A stretch of 64,000 nt of DNA, from contig NZ_LMCM01000009.1 in assembly GCF_001426245.1 (NCBI RefSeq), forward strand, positions 62,001 to 126,000, given 5' to 3'. The stretch's first letter is position 1; each line of letters starts with the position of its first letter. A model generated the notes under the pieces. That model was not told the origin of the DNA and did no database searches. It was given only the letters and a program-made list of their open reading frames with translations. Source of the stretch: Phycicoccus sp. Root101 (GTDB taxonomy: Bacteria > Actinomycetota > Actinomycetes > Actinomycetales > Dermatophilaceae). This document shows, piece by piece, positions 50,596-60,572 of this stretch. Both the position numbers and the translations under genes were made by a program.

Positions 50596-52908
50596 ATGGC
50601 CACCCCCAGCGACCTCACCAGCACCGACCCCCTGGCCACCGCCGACCCGACGGGGGCGGCCGAGGCGCACCAGCCCAAGCAGTGGGCGGCTGGGCTGCCG
50701 GCGGTGGTCAACTCGTTCCGACACGGCGTCGAGCAGATGGGGCTGCCGCGGACGGCACGGGTCTTCGGGCGGCTCAACCAGGACCAGGGCTTCGACTGCC
50801 CGTCCTGCGCCTGGCCAGACCCCGAGACCGGCGACCGGCACGTGGCCGAGTTCTGCGAGTCGGGGGCCAAGGCGGTGGCCTGGGAGGCGACCAAGCGGCG
50901 CGTCGACCGCGAGTTCTTCGCGAAGCACCCCGTCGCAGCGCTCGACGAGCAGAGCGAGTGGTGGCTCGGGCAGCAGGGCCGGCTCACCGAGCCGATGTAC
51001 CTGCGCGCGGGCGGGACCCACTACGAGCCCATCTCCTGGGACGCCGCCAACGAGCTCGTGGCCCGCCACCTCAAGGCCCTGCCGACCCCGGACGACGCCG
51101 TGTTCTACACGTCCGGCCGCACGAGCAACGAGGCCGCGTTCCTCTACCAGCTCATGGTCCGCGCATACGGCACCAACAACCTCCCCGACTGCTCCAACAT
51201 GTGCCACGAGTCCTCGGGCACGGCGATGAGCGAGCAGATCGGCATCGGCAAGGGCGCGGTGACCCTGGAGAGCCTCGAGCAGGCCGAGCTCATCGTGATC
51301 GCCGGGCAGAACCCCGGCACGAACGCCCCGCGCATGCTCACCCACCTCGAGAACGCGAAGAAGAACGGTGCCGTCATCGTCGCGGTCAACCCGCTGCCCG
51401 AGGCGGGCCTGATCCGGTTCAAGAACCCCCAGACGCCGCGCGGCATGATCGGCCCGGGCACGGCCCTGGCCGACGACTTCCTCCAGATCCGGCTCGGGGG
51501 CGACCACGCGCTCTTCCGCGCCGTCGGCCACCTGCTCGTGCGGGCCGAGGAGTCCGCGCCCGGGACCGTCCTCGACCGGGCGTTCGTCGAGTCGCACACC
51601 GCCGGGTACGACGAGTACGCCGCTGCGGTCCACGAGATCGACTGGGACGCAACGCAGCTCGCCACCGGCCTGCAGCGCTCGGAGATCGAGGCGCTGGCCC
51701 AGCGTTTCGTCGAGTCGAGGGCCACGGTCGTCTGCTGGGCCATGGGGCTGACCCAGCACGTGCACGCGGTGAACTCGATCCAGGAGGTCGTCAACGTCCT
51801 GCTCCTCCAGGGCAACATCGGCAAGCCGGGGGCCGGACCGTGCCCGGTCCGCGGCCACTCCAACGTCCAGGGCGACCGCACCATGGGCATCTGGGAGCAG
51901 ATGCCGCAGACCTTCCTCGACGCGCTCGAGGCGGAGTTCGGGTTCGCCCCGCCGACCGACCACGGTGTCGACGCCGTCGCCACCGTCCAGCGCCTGAGGG
52001 ACAAGTCGGTCCGGGTCTTCTTCGGCATGGGCGGCAACTTCTCGATGGCCACGCCGGACACCCCCGTGGTGCACGAGGGCCTGCGCGCGTGCGACCTCAC
52101 CGTGCACGTCTCCACGAAGCTCAACCGGTCGCACACCGTCACCGGGCGCGAGGCGCTGATCCTGCCCTGCCTCGGCCGCACCGACCGGGACGCGACCCCG
52201 CGGGGGCACCAGGGCGTCACCGTCGAGGACTCCCAGGGCCAGGTCCACCTGTCGCAGGGGCGCCTCGATCCCCCGTCGGACCAGTGCCGCTCGGAGGTCG
52301 CCATCGTCGCGGGGCTGGCCGAGCGCCTCGTGCCCGACGTGGGCTCGGTCGACTGGCGTGCGCTGGGTGAGGACAACGACCTCGTCCGCGACCACATCTC
52401 CCGGGTCGTCCCGAACTTCGAGGACTACAACAGCCGGGTCCGCGAGCCGGGTGGCTTCCTGCTCCCCCACAGGCCGCGCGACAGCCGCGAGTTCGACACC
52501 CCGTCGGGGAAGGCCGAGTTCCTCGCGCGCGACGTCCCGATGCTCGAGGTCCCCGAAGGACGGCTGCTGCTGCAGACCATCCGCAGCCACGACCAGTTCA
52601 ACACGACGATCTACGGCCACGCCGACCGCTACCGCGGCATCAGCGGCAACCGACGCGTCGTGCTGGTGAGTCCCGAGGACCTGCACCGGCTCGGCTTCCA
52701 CCAGGGCGAGGTCGTCGATGTCGTGAGCGAGTTCGAGGGCACCGAGCGCCGGGCGGAGGGCTTCACCCTCGTGTCGTACCCCACCGCCCAGTCGTGCGCG
52801 GCGGCGTACTACCCCGAGACCAACGTGCTGATGGCGGCCGACCACGTGGCCCTGCGGTCCAACACCCCGGTCGCCAAGGCCCTCGTCATCCGCCTCGAGC
52901 GCCGCTGA
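50596..52908 (+). CDS. FdhF/YdeP-family molybdopterin oxidoreductase (formate dehydrogenase-like)
   Basis: 770 residues. This family resembles the formate dehydrogenase alpha subunit and uses bis-molybdopterin guanine dinucleotide. The YdeP-type N-terminus contains QGFDCPSCAWPDPE. The cofactor-binding region follows with FYTSGRTSNEAAFLYQLMVR and NLPDCSNMCHESSGTAM, and later GNIGKPGAGPCPVRGHSNVQ. The C-terminal molybdopterin dinucleotide-binding domain covers about 650-770. No Tat signal is present, so it acts in the cytosol. No iron-sulfur ferredoxin subunit is encoded beside it. The nearby fdhD and OFA transporter suggest a link to formate, which remains unproven. Confidence 0.92.
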   Translation: MATPSDLTSTDPLATADPTGAAEAHQPKQWAAGLPAVVNSFRHGVEQMGLPRTARVFGRLNQDQGFDCPSCAWPDPETGDRHVAEFCESGAKAVAWEATKRRVDREFFAKHPVAALDEQSEWWLGQQGRLTEPMYLRAGGTHYEPISWDAANELVARHLKALPTPDDAVFYTSGRTSNEAAFLYQLMVRAYGTNNLPDCSNMCHESSGTAMSEQIGIGKGAVTLESLEQAELIVIAGQNPGTNAPRMLTHLENAKKNGAVIVAVNPLPEAGLIRFKNPQTPRGMIGPGTALADDFLQIRLGGDHALFRAVGHLLVRAEESAPGTVLDRAFVESHTAGYDEYAAAVHEIDWDATQLATGLQRSEIEALAQRFVESRATVVCWAMGLTQHVHAVNSIQEVVNVLLLQGNIGKPGAGPCPVRGHSNVQGDRTMGIWEQMPQTFLDALEAEFGFAPPTDHGVDAVATVQRLRDKSVRVFFGMGGNFSMATPDTPVVHEGLRACDLTVHVSTKLNRSHTVTGREALILPCLGRTDRDATPRGHQGVTVEDSQGQVHLSQGRLDPPSDQCRSEVAIVAGLAERLVPDVGSVDWRALGEDNDLVRDHISRVVPNFEDYNSRVREPGGFLLPHRPRDSREFDTPSGKAEFLARDVPMLEVPEGRLLLQTIRSHDQFNTTIYGHADRYRGISGNRRVVLVSPEDLHRLGFHQGEVVDVVSEFEGTERRAEGFTLVSYPTAQSCAAAYYPETNVLMAADHVALRSNTPVAKALVIRLERR

Positions 52909-52947
52909 CCTCCGCCCGCCGCTGACCTCGGGCCGCCGTATGGCGCG

Positions 52948-54336
52948 TCAGCCGCGTCGGCGCGCCAGCCCGGACCGCACGACCTGCTCCTCGAGCAGGC
53001 GCTCGGCCTCGGGCAGGTCGAGGTGCGCCACGACCGGGCTCACCGGCCCTGGTGTCGACACCAGGGTCACCGAGGCCACCCGCTGCGAGCGCTGCACGGG
53101 CCCCTGCGACACCCTGAGCGACTGCACGCGGGCGTGCGGCACGAACTGCGCCCCGCGCCACAGCCGACCCCGGCGGGTCACCAGGACCTCGGGGGCGACC
53201 GTGTAGCCGAGGCGGCGCCACCCGACGGGGTCGAGCCGACGAGCCCGTGCGGTGGCCGTGGTGAAGCCGTGGTCGCCGCCCTCACCGAGCAGGGCCGCCG
53301 CGGCCATCTCCCTGGTGGTTCCGGGCAGCACCAGCACGATGACCTCGAGGACCTCCGCGAGGGTGCCGACCGGCAGCAGGACGGTCTCGGTCGAGTCCTC
53401 GCCCCGGCCCGCGCCGGCGACGTTCATCTGCAGCCGCCACCACCCCGTCAGCCGCCACGGCAGCGGCTGGCTGGCCTGCACCGCCTGGATCCGGTGCAGC
53501 GGCACCGTGGTCGCGCGCAGGTCGGTCAGGCCGTGCCGGATCCGCAGCCGGTCGCCGCCGTGGAGCAGCTCGAAGTTGCCCTCCTGCAGCAGTCGCTTGA
53601 GCTGCCCGCTGCCCACCGCCAACGTGGCCGGGCCGAGCCACGCGACCATGCCCCCGATCCCGGCGATGAGCGACCCCACCAACCCGGGGACGGCGAGGAC
53701 CAGGAAGAGGCTCTGGCCGGTGTAGAGCACGGACTGGACGACCCTGGAGTTGGGCACGAGGACGACGCGGCGTCCGAGTGGTGCGGCGGCGTCGGTGGGT
53801 ACGTCGCCAGGGGCGACGGCCGAGCCGGGCGTGGGCGTGTCGGCGGTGCCGGCCAGCGACATGAGCTGTTCGCGGACCTCCTGGGCGCGCGTGTCGGCGA
53901 GGAAGGACAGCTTGAGCTGGGAGTCCTTGCCCCCGGCCGACTGCACCACCACCTCGGACAACCCCGTGAGACGGGCCAACAGGGGTCGGCCCACGTCCAC
54001 GGCCTGGATCCGGTCGAAGCGCACCTGACGGTGCTGGCGGAACAGGAACCCGGTGCGCAGCTCGATGAGGGTGGCGCCGAGGCGGTAGCGCGAGAACCGC
54101 CAGGACAGCCACGACCCCGCGATGATCGCCACCAGGACTCCCAGGACGGCCAGCGCAGCCCAGCCGAGGTGTCCCCGCGTCGGGTCGTCGGCGGCCGCGC
54201 CGAAGAGCGTGTCGAGCTGCTGGGAGACGACGTAGGCCACGACGGCGGCGAACGCCAGACCACCGCGGAGCAGCGGCGACAACGGGTGCAGGTGCTGCCA
54301 CGGCCGCTCGACCGCGTCGGGGTGCGGCTCGCTCAC
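52948..54336 (-). CDS. YdbT-type membrane protein with two bacterial PH domains
   Basis: 462 residues from GTG 54336. Pairs of hydrophobic spans alternate with two bPH_2 domains. The first domain has TLIELRTGFLFRQHRQVRFD and IQAVDVGRPLLARLTGL; a third, similar strand set near the end has VLVTRRGRLWRGAQFVPHAR and QSLRVSQGP. The start overlaps the upstream gene as GTGA. YdbS/YdbT-type pairs are membrane-linked with unknown biochemical role, possibly in lipid or toxin tolerance. Confidence 0.9.
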   Translation of the reverse strand: MSEPHPDAVERPWQHLHPLSPLLRGGLAFAAVVAYVVSQQLDTLFGAAADDPTRGHLGWAALAVLGVLVAIIAGSWLSWRFSRYRLGATLIELRTGFLFRQHRQVRFDRIQAVDVGRPLLARLTGLSEVVVQSAGGKDSQLKLSFLADTRAQEVREQLMSLAGTADTPTPGSAVAPGDVPTDAAAPLGRRVVLVPNSRVVQSVLYTGQSLFLVLAVPGLVGSLIAGIGGMVAWLGPATLAVGSGQLKRLLQEGNFELLHGGDRLRIRHGLTDLRATTVPLHRIQAVQASQPLPWRLTGWWRLQMNVAGAGRGEDSTETVLLPVGTLAEVLEVIVLVLPGTTREMAAAALLGEGGDHGFTTATARARRLDPVGWRRLGYTVAPEVLVTRRGRLWRGAQFVPHARVQSLRVSQGPVQRSQRVASVTLVSTPGPVSPVVAHLDLPEAERLLEEQVVRSGLARRRG

Positions 54337-54875
54337 AGGCCGGCCCGCTGCGACTCCCCGCGGGCGGCGAGCCGCTCCCGCAGCCGCTCCGCCTCGGCGG
54401 TCGGGAGACCGGGGATCTGGCCACCGCTCTCGGGCGAGGCCGTGTGCAGCTCGACCGTCGCCATGTCGAAACGCCGCTCCAGCGGCCCGGACTGCACGTC
54501 GACGTACTGCAGGCGGCCGTACGGCACCGACACGACCGACCGGAACAACCGGCCGCGACGGACGACCAGCTCCTCCGCGCCCTCCGCCCAGCTGATCGCC
54601 GACACCTGCCGGCCGACCACCCACCACGCCCAGCCTCCGGCAACGGCCACGACAGCCACGGGCACCCAGGTCCACGACCAGACGAAGACCGCGAGGACGA
54701 CGAGGACCACCAGGACCGGGACCAGCACGATCCCGAGGACCAGGTGGCGCGCCGTGGCGAGCCGCTGCGACACCGGCTGCCACGGCATACCGCCGTCGTC
54801 GTAGAGCCGCACCGACGCCAGCCCGGTCGGGGCGGCGCTGGGGTCCGGTGGGTACAGGTGGGGCGCGTCGGTCAC
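54333..54875 (-). CDS. YdbS-type membrane protein with one PH domain
   Basis: 180 residues from GTG 54875. Two membrane spans (LVLGIVLVPVLVVLVVLAVF and VPVAVVAVAGGWAWWVVG) are followed by a bPH_2 domain with LVVRRGRLFRSVVSVPYGRL and QYVDVQSGPLERRFDMATVE. This is the usual short partner of the larger YdbT protein. It overlaps that gene by four bases. Confidence 0.9.
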   Translation of the reverse strand: MTDAPHLYPPDPSAAPTGLASVRLYDDGGMPWQPVSQRLATARHLVLGIVLVPVLVVLVVLAVFVWSWTWVPVAVVAVAGGWAWWVVGRQVSAISWAEGAEELVVRRGRLFRSVVSVPYGRLQYVDVQSGPLERRFDMATVELHTASPESGGQIPGLPTAEAERLRERLAARGESQRAGL

Positions 54876-54884
54876 GCCCCCAAC

Positions 54885-55028
54885 CTAGCCGCCGAAGAGC
54901 TTGGCAGCCTTGAGGATCGTCTGCCACAGGCCGTACGCGAGCGGCGTGCCCACGACCAGCCAGGCGGCCGTGACGACGAGGGGGTTGGTGGTCGAGGCCG
55001 CAGTGGCGGTGGCTCGGGTGTCGCTCAT
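54885..55028 (-). CDS. Small MFS-transporter partner protein (47 residues)
   Basis: 47 residues: an Ala/Thr-rich start, one membrane span (PLVVTAAWLVVGTPLAYGLW) and a basic/Gly end (LKAAKLFGG). It matches the short single-span proteins annotated as small subunits beside OFA-family MFS transporters in actinobacteria. Its ATG overlaps the transporter stop by four bases (ATGA), strong evidence that it is translated. Its size would make most gene finders miss it. Confidence 0.82.
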   Translation of the reverse strand: MSDTRATATAASTTNPLVVTAAWLVVGTPLAYGLWQTILKAAKLFGG

Positions 55029-56440
55029 CGAAGGGCTCCTTCGTCGACGGTGTCTGAGGCGCGGGCGTCAGGAGCGGACTCGCTCGTGGCGCCGGCGTCG
55101 AAGTGGTCCCGGCTGACGTCGGTCACCAGGAGGTTGGCGACGAACCCGACGACGAGGACACCGACCATCGTGAACAGCGCCGGGCGGTAGTCGCCGTTGG
55201 TCAGGCTGCCGGGCTTGCCCGCAGCGTCGAGGAACCCGTTGACGATCAGGGGTCCGGCCACTCCGGCGGCCGACCAGGCGGTGAGCAGCCGGCCGTGGAT
55301 GGCGCCGACCTCCAACGTGCCGAACAGGTCCTTGAGGTAGGCCGGGATCGTCGCGAACCCGCCGCCGTAGAAGGACAGGATGACGGCCGCCAGCAGGACG
55401 AACAGCCCGGTCGAGGTGTGGCCGACGGTGGCGAGCAGGAGGTAGGTCACGATGCCGACGCCGAGGTAGATCATGTAGATCGGCTTGCGCCCGATGAGGT
55501 CGGACGTGCTCGACCAGACGAACCGACCCGCCATGTTGGCCAGCGACAGCACCCCGACGAAGCCGCCGGCGGCGGCCGCCGTGACGGTCGAGGTCTTCCC
55601 GTCGCGGAAGAAGTCCTGGATCATCGGCGCAGCCTGCTCGAGGATGCCGATGCCCGCGGTGACGTTGCAGAAGAGCACGACCCAGAGCAGCCAGAACTGC
55701 TTGGTGCGAATGGCTTCCGACGCGCGAACCATGGCGCCGTTGCGGCCGGTCATCTGGCCCGCCGGGGTCTTCGTGCCCGCGGCGTCGGTCGACTCCGGGG
55801 GCACCCGGATGAGCGAGGCGCCGAACAGCATGAAGACGAGGTACGCGACGCCCAGGACGAGGAACGTCATCGTCAGGGCGTGGCCGTCGGCGACCGAGCC
55901 GGTCTTGCCGTCGAAGCCGGAGTCGAAGGTGCCGAGCAGCTTGTTGGACAGCGGCGAGGCGATCAGCGCACCGCCACCGAAGCCCATGATGGCCATGCCC
56001 GTCGCGAGGCCGGGGCGGTCCGGGAACCACTTCATCAGCGTCGAGACCGGGGAGATGTAGCCGATGCCCAGCCCGATGCCGCCGATGACGCCGTACCCCA
56101 GGTACAGCAGCCAGAGCTGGCTGGTCGCGATGCCGAGCGAGCCCACCATGAAGCCGATCCCCCAGCAGAGGGCCGCGGCGACCATGGCCTTGCGCGGCCC
56201 TTCCCGCTCCACCCAGGTGCCGAGCACCGCGGCGGACAGGCCGAGCATGACGATCGCGATCGAGAAGATCGCCGCGACCGGGGTCTGCGAGGTGCCGAAG
56301 TGGTCGACGAGGGAGGTCTTGAAGACGCTGAACGCGTAGACCTGACCGATCGACAGGTGCACCGCGAGCGCGGCCGGCGGGATGAGCCACTTGCTGTAGC
56401 CCGGACGGGCGACCGAGCGGCTGCGGTCGAGGATCGACAT
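55025..56440 (-). CDS. OFA-family MFS transporter (oxalate/formate antiporter-like)
   Basis: 471 residues, 12 membrane spans. The N-terminus LSIGQVYAFSVFKTSLVDHF, the loop YGVIGGIGLGIGYISPVSTL and MKWFPDRPGLATGMAIMGFG are typical of the oxalate:formate antiporter family. Around 230-260 is a polar loop. The start is ATG 56440; AAGGAGG lies seven bases upstream of it but only one base upstream of an alternative ATG at 56446. The neighbours (FdhD, FdhF-like) suggest formate as a possible substrate. The family also moves oxalate, lactate and other monocarboxylates. Confidence 0.9.
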   Translation of the reverse strand: MSILDRSRSVARPGYSKWLIPPAALAVHLSIGQVYAFSVFKTSLVDHFGTSQTPVAAIFSIAIVMLGLSAAVLGTWVEREGPRKAMVAAALCWGIGFMVGSLGIATSQLWLLYLGYGVIGGIGLGIGYISPVSTLMKWFPDRPGLATGMAIMGFGGGALIASPLSNKLLGTFDSGFDGKTGSVADGHALTMTFLVLGVAYLVFMLFGASLIRVPPESTDAAGTKTPAGQMTGRNGAMVRASEAIRTKQFWLLWVVLFCNVTAGIGILEQAAPMIQDFFRDGKTSTVTAAAAGGFVGVLSLANMAGRFVWSSTSDLIGRKPIYMIYLGVGIVTYLLLATVGHTSTGLFVLLAAVILSFYGGGFATIPAYLKDLFGTLEVGAIHGRLLTAWSAAGVAGPLIVNGFLDAAGKPGSLTNGDYRPALFTMVGVLVVGFVANLLVTDVSRDHFDAGATSESAPDARASDTVDEGALR

Positions 56441-56641
56441 GCACATACCTCCTTGTACGCGGCAATGCCCCCACAGCAGGACGAAGCGGGGCAGGAGCCG
56501 CGGTTGACGCTACCCCGGGTCGCGAACAACCGCGCGGCAACTGGTCTCGGGCACGAGGACGAGGCACGAGCGCGGGACACGAGGACGGCTGCGGACCGGG
56601 CCGGGCGAGCGGCGCGCGGCCGCGCCGCATACCGTTGCGTC

Positions 56642-57481
56642 ATGGGCAGGGTGACGCAGCGGACTCCGGCGATCCGGCTCGAGGTGACCCCCGAGGGAGT
56701 GGTGTCGCGGTCGCGCCCCGACACGGTCGCCGTCGAGGAGCCGCTGGAGATGCGCGTCGACGGCACCTCGATCTCGGTGACCATGCGCACGCCCGGCGAC
56801 GACTTCGACCTCACCCTGGGCTACCTGCTCACCGAGGGCGTCCTGCGCCACGGCAGCGACGTCGCGCAGATGATGCACTGCCTCGACGAGGACGAGAACG
56901 GCTCCCCCACCTACAACGTCGTCGACGTGACGCTCGCCCCCGACGTGACCGTGGACCTCTCGCGCAGCGAGCGGAACCAGTACACGACCAGCGCGTGCGG
57001 CGTGTGCGGCAAGACGAGCATCGAGGCCATCACCACCCACCGCCCGTATGCCGTCGACTCCGACGCCGTTCGCCTCGCCCCCGCCGTCCTGGCGGGGTTG
57101 CCCGACGTCCTGCGGACGCAGCAGAAGGTGTTCGACAAGACCGGCGGCCTGCACGCGGCAGGGTTGTTCACCCCCGAGGGCGAGCCCCTGGTGGTCCGCG
57201 AGGACGTCGGCCGCCACAACGCGGTCGACAAGGTGATCGGCTGGGCCGGCCGCGAAGGACGGCTCCCCCTGAGCGGACACGTCCTCGTCGTGAGCGGCCG
57301 GGCCAGCTTCGAGCTGGTGCAGAAGGCCGTCATGGCCGGGATCCCTGCCCTGGTCGCGGTCTCCGCGCCGTCGTCGCTGGCGGTCGGGCTGGCCCGCGAG
57401 GCGGGGCTGACCCTGGTCGGCTTCGCCCGGGCCCCGCGGCTCACGGTCTACTCCGGCGAGCACCGGCTCGACCTCGACTGA
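56642..57481 (+). CDS. fdhD: Formate dehydrogenase sulfurtransferase / accessory protein FdhD
   Basis: 279 residues. FdhD moves sulfur from a cysteine desulfurase to the molybdenum cofactor so that formate dehydrogenases become active. The essential loop is YTTSACGVCGKTSIEA with the CxxC pair. Also conserved are DDFDLTLGYLLTEGVL, REDVGRHNAVDKVIGWAG and VVSGRASFELVQKAVMAGIP. ATG 56642 is the natural N-terminus (GRVTQRTPAIRLEV). It is divergent from the OFA transporter operon. It probably activates the FdhF/YdeP-type enzyme at 50.6 kb. Confidence 0.95.
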   Translation: MGRVTQRTPAIRLEVTPEGVVSRSRPDTVAVEEPLEMRVDGTSISVTMRTPGDDFDLTLGYLLTEGVLRHGSDVAQMMHCLDEDENGSPTYNVVDVTLAPDVTVDLSRSERNQYTTSACGVCGKTSIEAITTHRPYAVDSDAVRLAPAVLAGLPDVLRTQQKVFDKTGGLHAAGLFTPEGEPLVVREDVGRHNAVDKVIGWAGREGRLPLSGHVLVVSGRASFELVQKAVMAGIPALVAVSAPSSLAVGLAREAGLTLVGFARAPRLTVYSGEHRLDLD

Positions 57482-57704
57482 CCCGGTCGTCGGGTCGCCA
57501 CCGCGTCGCCACCGCCTCACCGTCGCGTCGCCACGGCGTCGTCGCGGCGCCCGGCCCCACCACCGCGGCACATATATGTGGGCGCCTGATCCGGATACTG
57601 GCCAGTAGCCCCGACCGGGTTGTGACCGACGCCTCCCGAGGGGGGAAGATAGGGGCTGGTCGCAGGCAACCCCGCGACCGTGGCGCGAGAAAGGACTCAC
57701 CACC

Positions 57705-60470
57705 GTGGCCGCACGCGAGGAAGCCGGACCCATTCTCAACGGCATCCCCAGCCAGCTCCCGGACATCGACCCCGATGAGACCCAGGAGTGGCTCGACTCC
57801 CTCGACGGAGTCATCGAGGAGGGCGGTCGCCAGCGAGCCCGCTACGTCATGCTCAAGCTGCTCGAGCGCGCTCGGGAGATGCAGGTCGGGGTGCCGTCGC
57901 TGACGGCGACCGACTACATCAACACGATCAGCCCCGAGGCAGAGCCGTGGTTCCCCGGTGACGAGGAGGTCGAGCGCCGCTACCGCGCCTACCTGCGCTG
58001 GAACGCCGGCGTCATGGTGCACCGCGCCCAGGCCCCGGGCATCGGAGTCGGCGGCCACATCTCCACGTACGCCTCCGCAGCGACCCTCTACGAGGTCGGC
58101 TTCAACCACTTCTGGCGCGGCGCCGACCACCCCGGCGGCGGCGACCAGGTCTTCTTCCAGGGCCACGCCTCCCCCGGCATGTACGCCCGCGCATACCTCG
58201 AGGGCCGCCTCTCCGAGGACCAGCTCGACGGGTTCCGCCAGGAGCACAGCCACGTCGTGGCCGGCAAGCCGCTCGCGCTGCCGTCGTACCCGCACCCGCG
58301 CCTCATGCCGGACTTCTGGCAGTTCCCGACCGTGTCGATGGGCATCGGCCCGATGAACGCGATCTACCAGGCGCAGTTCAACAAGTACCTGCACAACCGT
58401 GGCGTCAAGGACACCAGCCAGCAGCACGTCTGGGCATTCCTCGGCGACGGCGAGATGGACGAGCCGGAGTCGCGCGGCCTGCTGCAGCTGGCGGCCGGCG
58501 AGGAGCTCGACAACCTCACCTTCGTCATCAACTGCAACCTGCAGCGCCTCGACGGCCCGGTCCGCGGCAACGGCAAGATCATCCAGGAGCTCGAGTCGTT
58601 CTTCCGTGGTGCGGGCTGGAACGTCATCAAGGTCGTCTGGGGCCGTGGCTGGGACCCCCTGCTCGCGGCCGACCGTGACGGTGCCCTCGCGCACATCATG
58701 AACACCACGAGCGACGGCGACTACCAGACGTTCCGCGCCAACGACGGCAAGTACGTCCGCGAGCACTTCTTCGGCAAGGACCCGCGCACGCGCGAGATGG
58801 TCAAGGACTGGTCCGACGAGGACGTCTGGTGGAAGCTCAAGCGCGGTGGCCACGACTACCGCAAGGTCTTCGCCGCCTACCAGGCCGCCATGAACCACAC
58901 CGGCCAGCCGACCGTCATCCTCGCGAAGACGATCAAGGGCTACGGGCTCGGCAGCCACTTCGCCGGCCGCAACGCCACGCACCAGATGAAGAAGTTCACC
59001 CTCGACGACCTCAAGGGCCTGCGCGACAGCCTGAAGATCCCGATCAGCGACGAGCAGCTCGAGAAGGACCCGTACCGTCCGCCCTACTTCCACCCGGGAG
59101 CCGACGACCCGACGATCCAGTACCTGCGCGAGCGCCGCGAGAAGCTCGGCGGCTCGCTGCCGTTGCGCCGCGTGGAGCACGAGCCGCTGAAGCTGCCCGA
59201 CTCGTCGGCCTACGACATCGTCAAGAAGGGCACCGGCAAGCAGCAGGTCGCCACGACGATGGCGTTCGTCCGGCTGCTCAAGGAGCTCATGCGCGACAAG
59301 GAGTTCGGCAAGCGCGTCGTGCCGATCATCCCCGACGAGGCCCGCACGTTCGGCATGGACTCGTTCTTCCCGACGATCAAGATCTACAACCCGCACGGGC
59401 AGAACTACACCTCCGTCGACGCCGAGCTCATGCTGGCCTACAAGGAGGCCAAGGACGGGCAGATCCTCCACCTCGGCATCAACGAGGCAGGCTCGATCGC
59501 GGCCTTCACCGCCGCCGGCACGTCCTACGCCACGCACGGCGAGCCCATGGTCCCGATCTACGTCTTCTACTCGATGTTCGGGTTCCAGCGGACCGCAGAC
59601 TCGATCTGGGCGGCTGCTGACCAGATGACGCGCGGCTTCCTCATGGGTGCCACCGCCGGCCGCACGACCCTCACCGGTGAGGGACTGCAGCACGCCGACG
59701 GCCACAGCCACATCCTCGCGGCGACCAACCCCGCGGTCGTGTCCTACGACCCGGCGTTCGCCTTCGAGATCGGCCACATCATGCAGGACGGGCTGCGCCG
59801 GATGTACGGCGACAACCCGGAGAACGTCATCTACTACGTGACGCTCTACAACGAGCCGATGAGCCAGCCCGCCGAGCCGGAGAACGTGGACAGCGAGGGC
59901 ATCCTCAAGGGGATGTACCTCTTCGCCCCCGGCATCACCGACGGCCTGGGCGACGAGGCCCCGCGCGTGCAGCTGCTCGCGTCGGGTGTCGGCGTGCCGT
60001 GGGTGCTCGAGGCCCAGGAGCTGCTGCGCAACGACTGGGGCGTCGTCGCCGACGTGTGGTCGGTGACCTCGTGGAACGAGCTGCGTCGTGACGGGCTCGC
60101 CTGCGACGAGCAGGCGTTCCTGCACCCCGACGAGGAGCGCCGGGTCCCCTACGTCACCCAGCGCCTGCAGGACACCCGCGGCCCGGTCGTCGCGGTGTCG
60201 GACTACATGCGCCAGGTGCAGGACCAGATCCAGCAGTGGGTGCCCGGAGACTTCGCGTCGCTCGGCGCCGACGGGTTCGGGTTCTCCGACACCCGACCGG
60301 CTGCGCGTCGCTACTTCCACATCGACGGCCCCTCGGTCGCGGTGCGCGCGCTGCAGATGCTGGCCGCCCGTGGCGAGATCGACGGCAACGTCCCGCGTGA
60401 GGCGGCGGCCCGCTACCGCCTGCTCGACGTCACCGCCGGCACCTCCGGCAACGCGGGCGGCGACAGCTGA
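57705..60470 (+). CDS. aceE: Pyruvate dehydrogenase E1 component, homodimeric type
   Basis: 921 residues. The thiamine-dependent E1 subunit decarboxylates pyruvate and passes acetyl to E2. Length and motifs fit the single-chain Ace[21 protein letters not shown] at the start, the TPP motif [13 protein letters not shown] to VINCNLQ near 245-280, and [15 protein letters not shown] further on. The start is GTG 57705 with GAAAGGA upstream. Homologues usually neighbour DUF3052 on one side and fasR/fabD on the other. The ~220-base leader (57482-57704) shows no element I can name. Confidence 0.96.
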   Translation: MAAREEAGPILNGIPSQLPDIDPDETQEWLDSLDGVIEEGGRQRARYVMLKLLERAREMQVGVPSLTATDYINTISPEAEPWFPGDEEVERRYRAYLRWNAGVMVHRAQAPGIGVGGHISTYASAATLYEVGFNHFWRGADHPGGGDQVFFQGHASPGMYARAYLEGRLSEDQLDGFRQEHSHVVAGKPLALPSYPHPRLMPDFWQFPTVSMGIGPMNAIYQAQFNKYLHNRGVKDTSQQHVWAFLGDGEMDEPESRGLLQLAAGEELDNLTFVINCNLQRLDGPVRGNGKIIQELESFFRGAGWNVIKVVWGRGWDPLLAADRDGALAHIMNTTSDGDYQTFRANDGKYVREHFFGKDPRTREMVKDWSDEDVWWKLKRGGHDYRKVFAAYQAAMNHTGQPTVILAKTIKGYGLGSHFAGRNATHQMKKFTLDDLKGLRDSLKIPISDEQLEKDPYRPPYFHPGADDPTIQYLRERREKLGGSLPLRRVEHEPLKLPDSSAYDIVKKGTGKQQVATTMAFVRLLKELMRDKEFGKRVVPIIPDEARTFGMDSFFPTIKIYNPHGQNYTSVDAELMLAYKEAKDGQILHLGINEAGSIAAFTAAGTSYATHGEPMVPIYVFYSMFGFQRTADSIWAAADQMTRGFLMGATAGRTTLTGEGLQHADGHSHILAATNPAVVSYDPAFAFEIGHIMQDGLRRMYGDNPENVIYYVTLYNEPMSQPAEPENVDSEGILKGMYLFAPGITDGLGDEAPRVQLLASGVGVPWVLEAQELLRNDWGVVADVWSVTSWNELRRDGLACDEQAFLHPDEERRVPYVTQRLQDTRGPVVAVSDYMRQVQDQIQQWVPGDFASLGADGFGFSDTRPAARRYFHIDGPSVAVRALQMLAARGEIDGNVPREAAARYRLLDVTAGTSGNAGGDS

Positions 60471-60492
60471 CCGCCTGATTCGCTTGTCGCAC

Positions 60493-60537
60493 AACAGGTA
60501 TGCCGCCTGCTCACCGTGAGCAGGCGGCATACCTGTT
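60493..60537. terminator. Long perfect hairpin after aceE
   Basis: Two 22-base arms (60493-60514 and 60516-60537) are exact reverse complements around one base, a near-perfect 45-base palindrome. It begins 22 bases after the aceE stop. Its arms contain GGTATGCCGC, shared with the hairpin at 49411. Confidence 0.9.
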
Positions 60538-60572
60538 CTGTGGGCCGGCGCAGTCTGGGAGAGGATGGGGAC

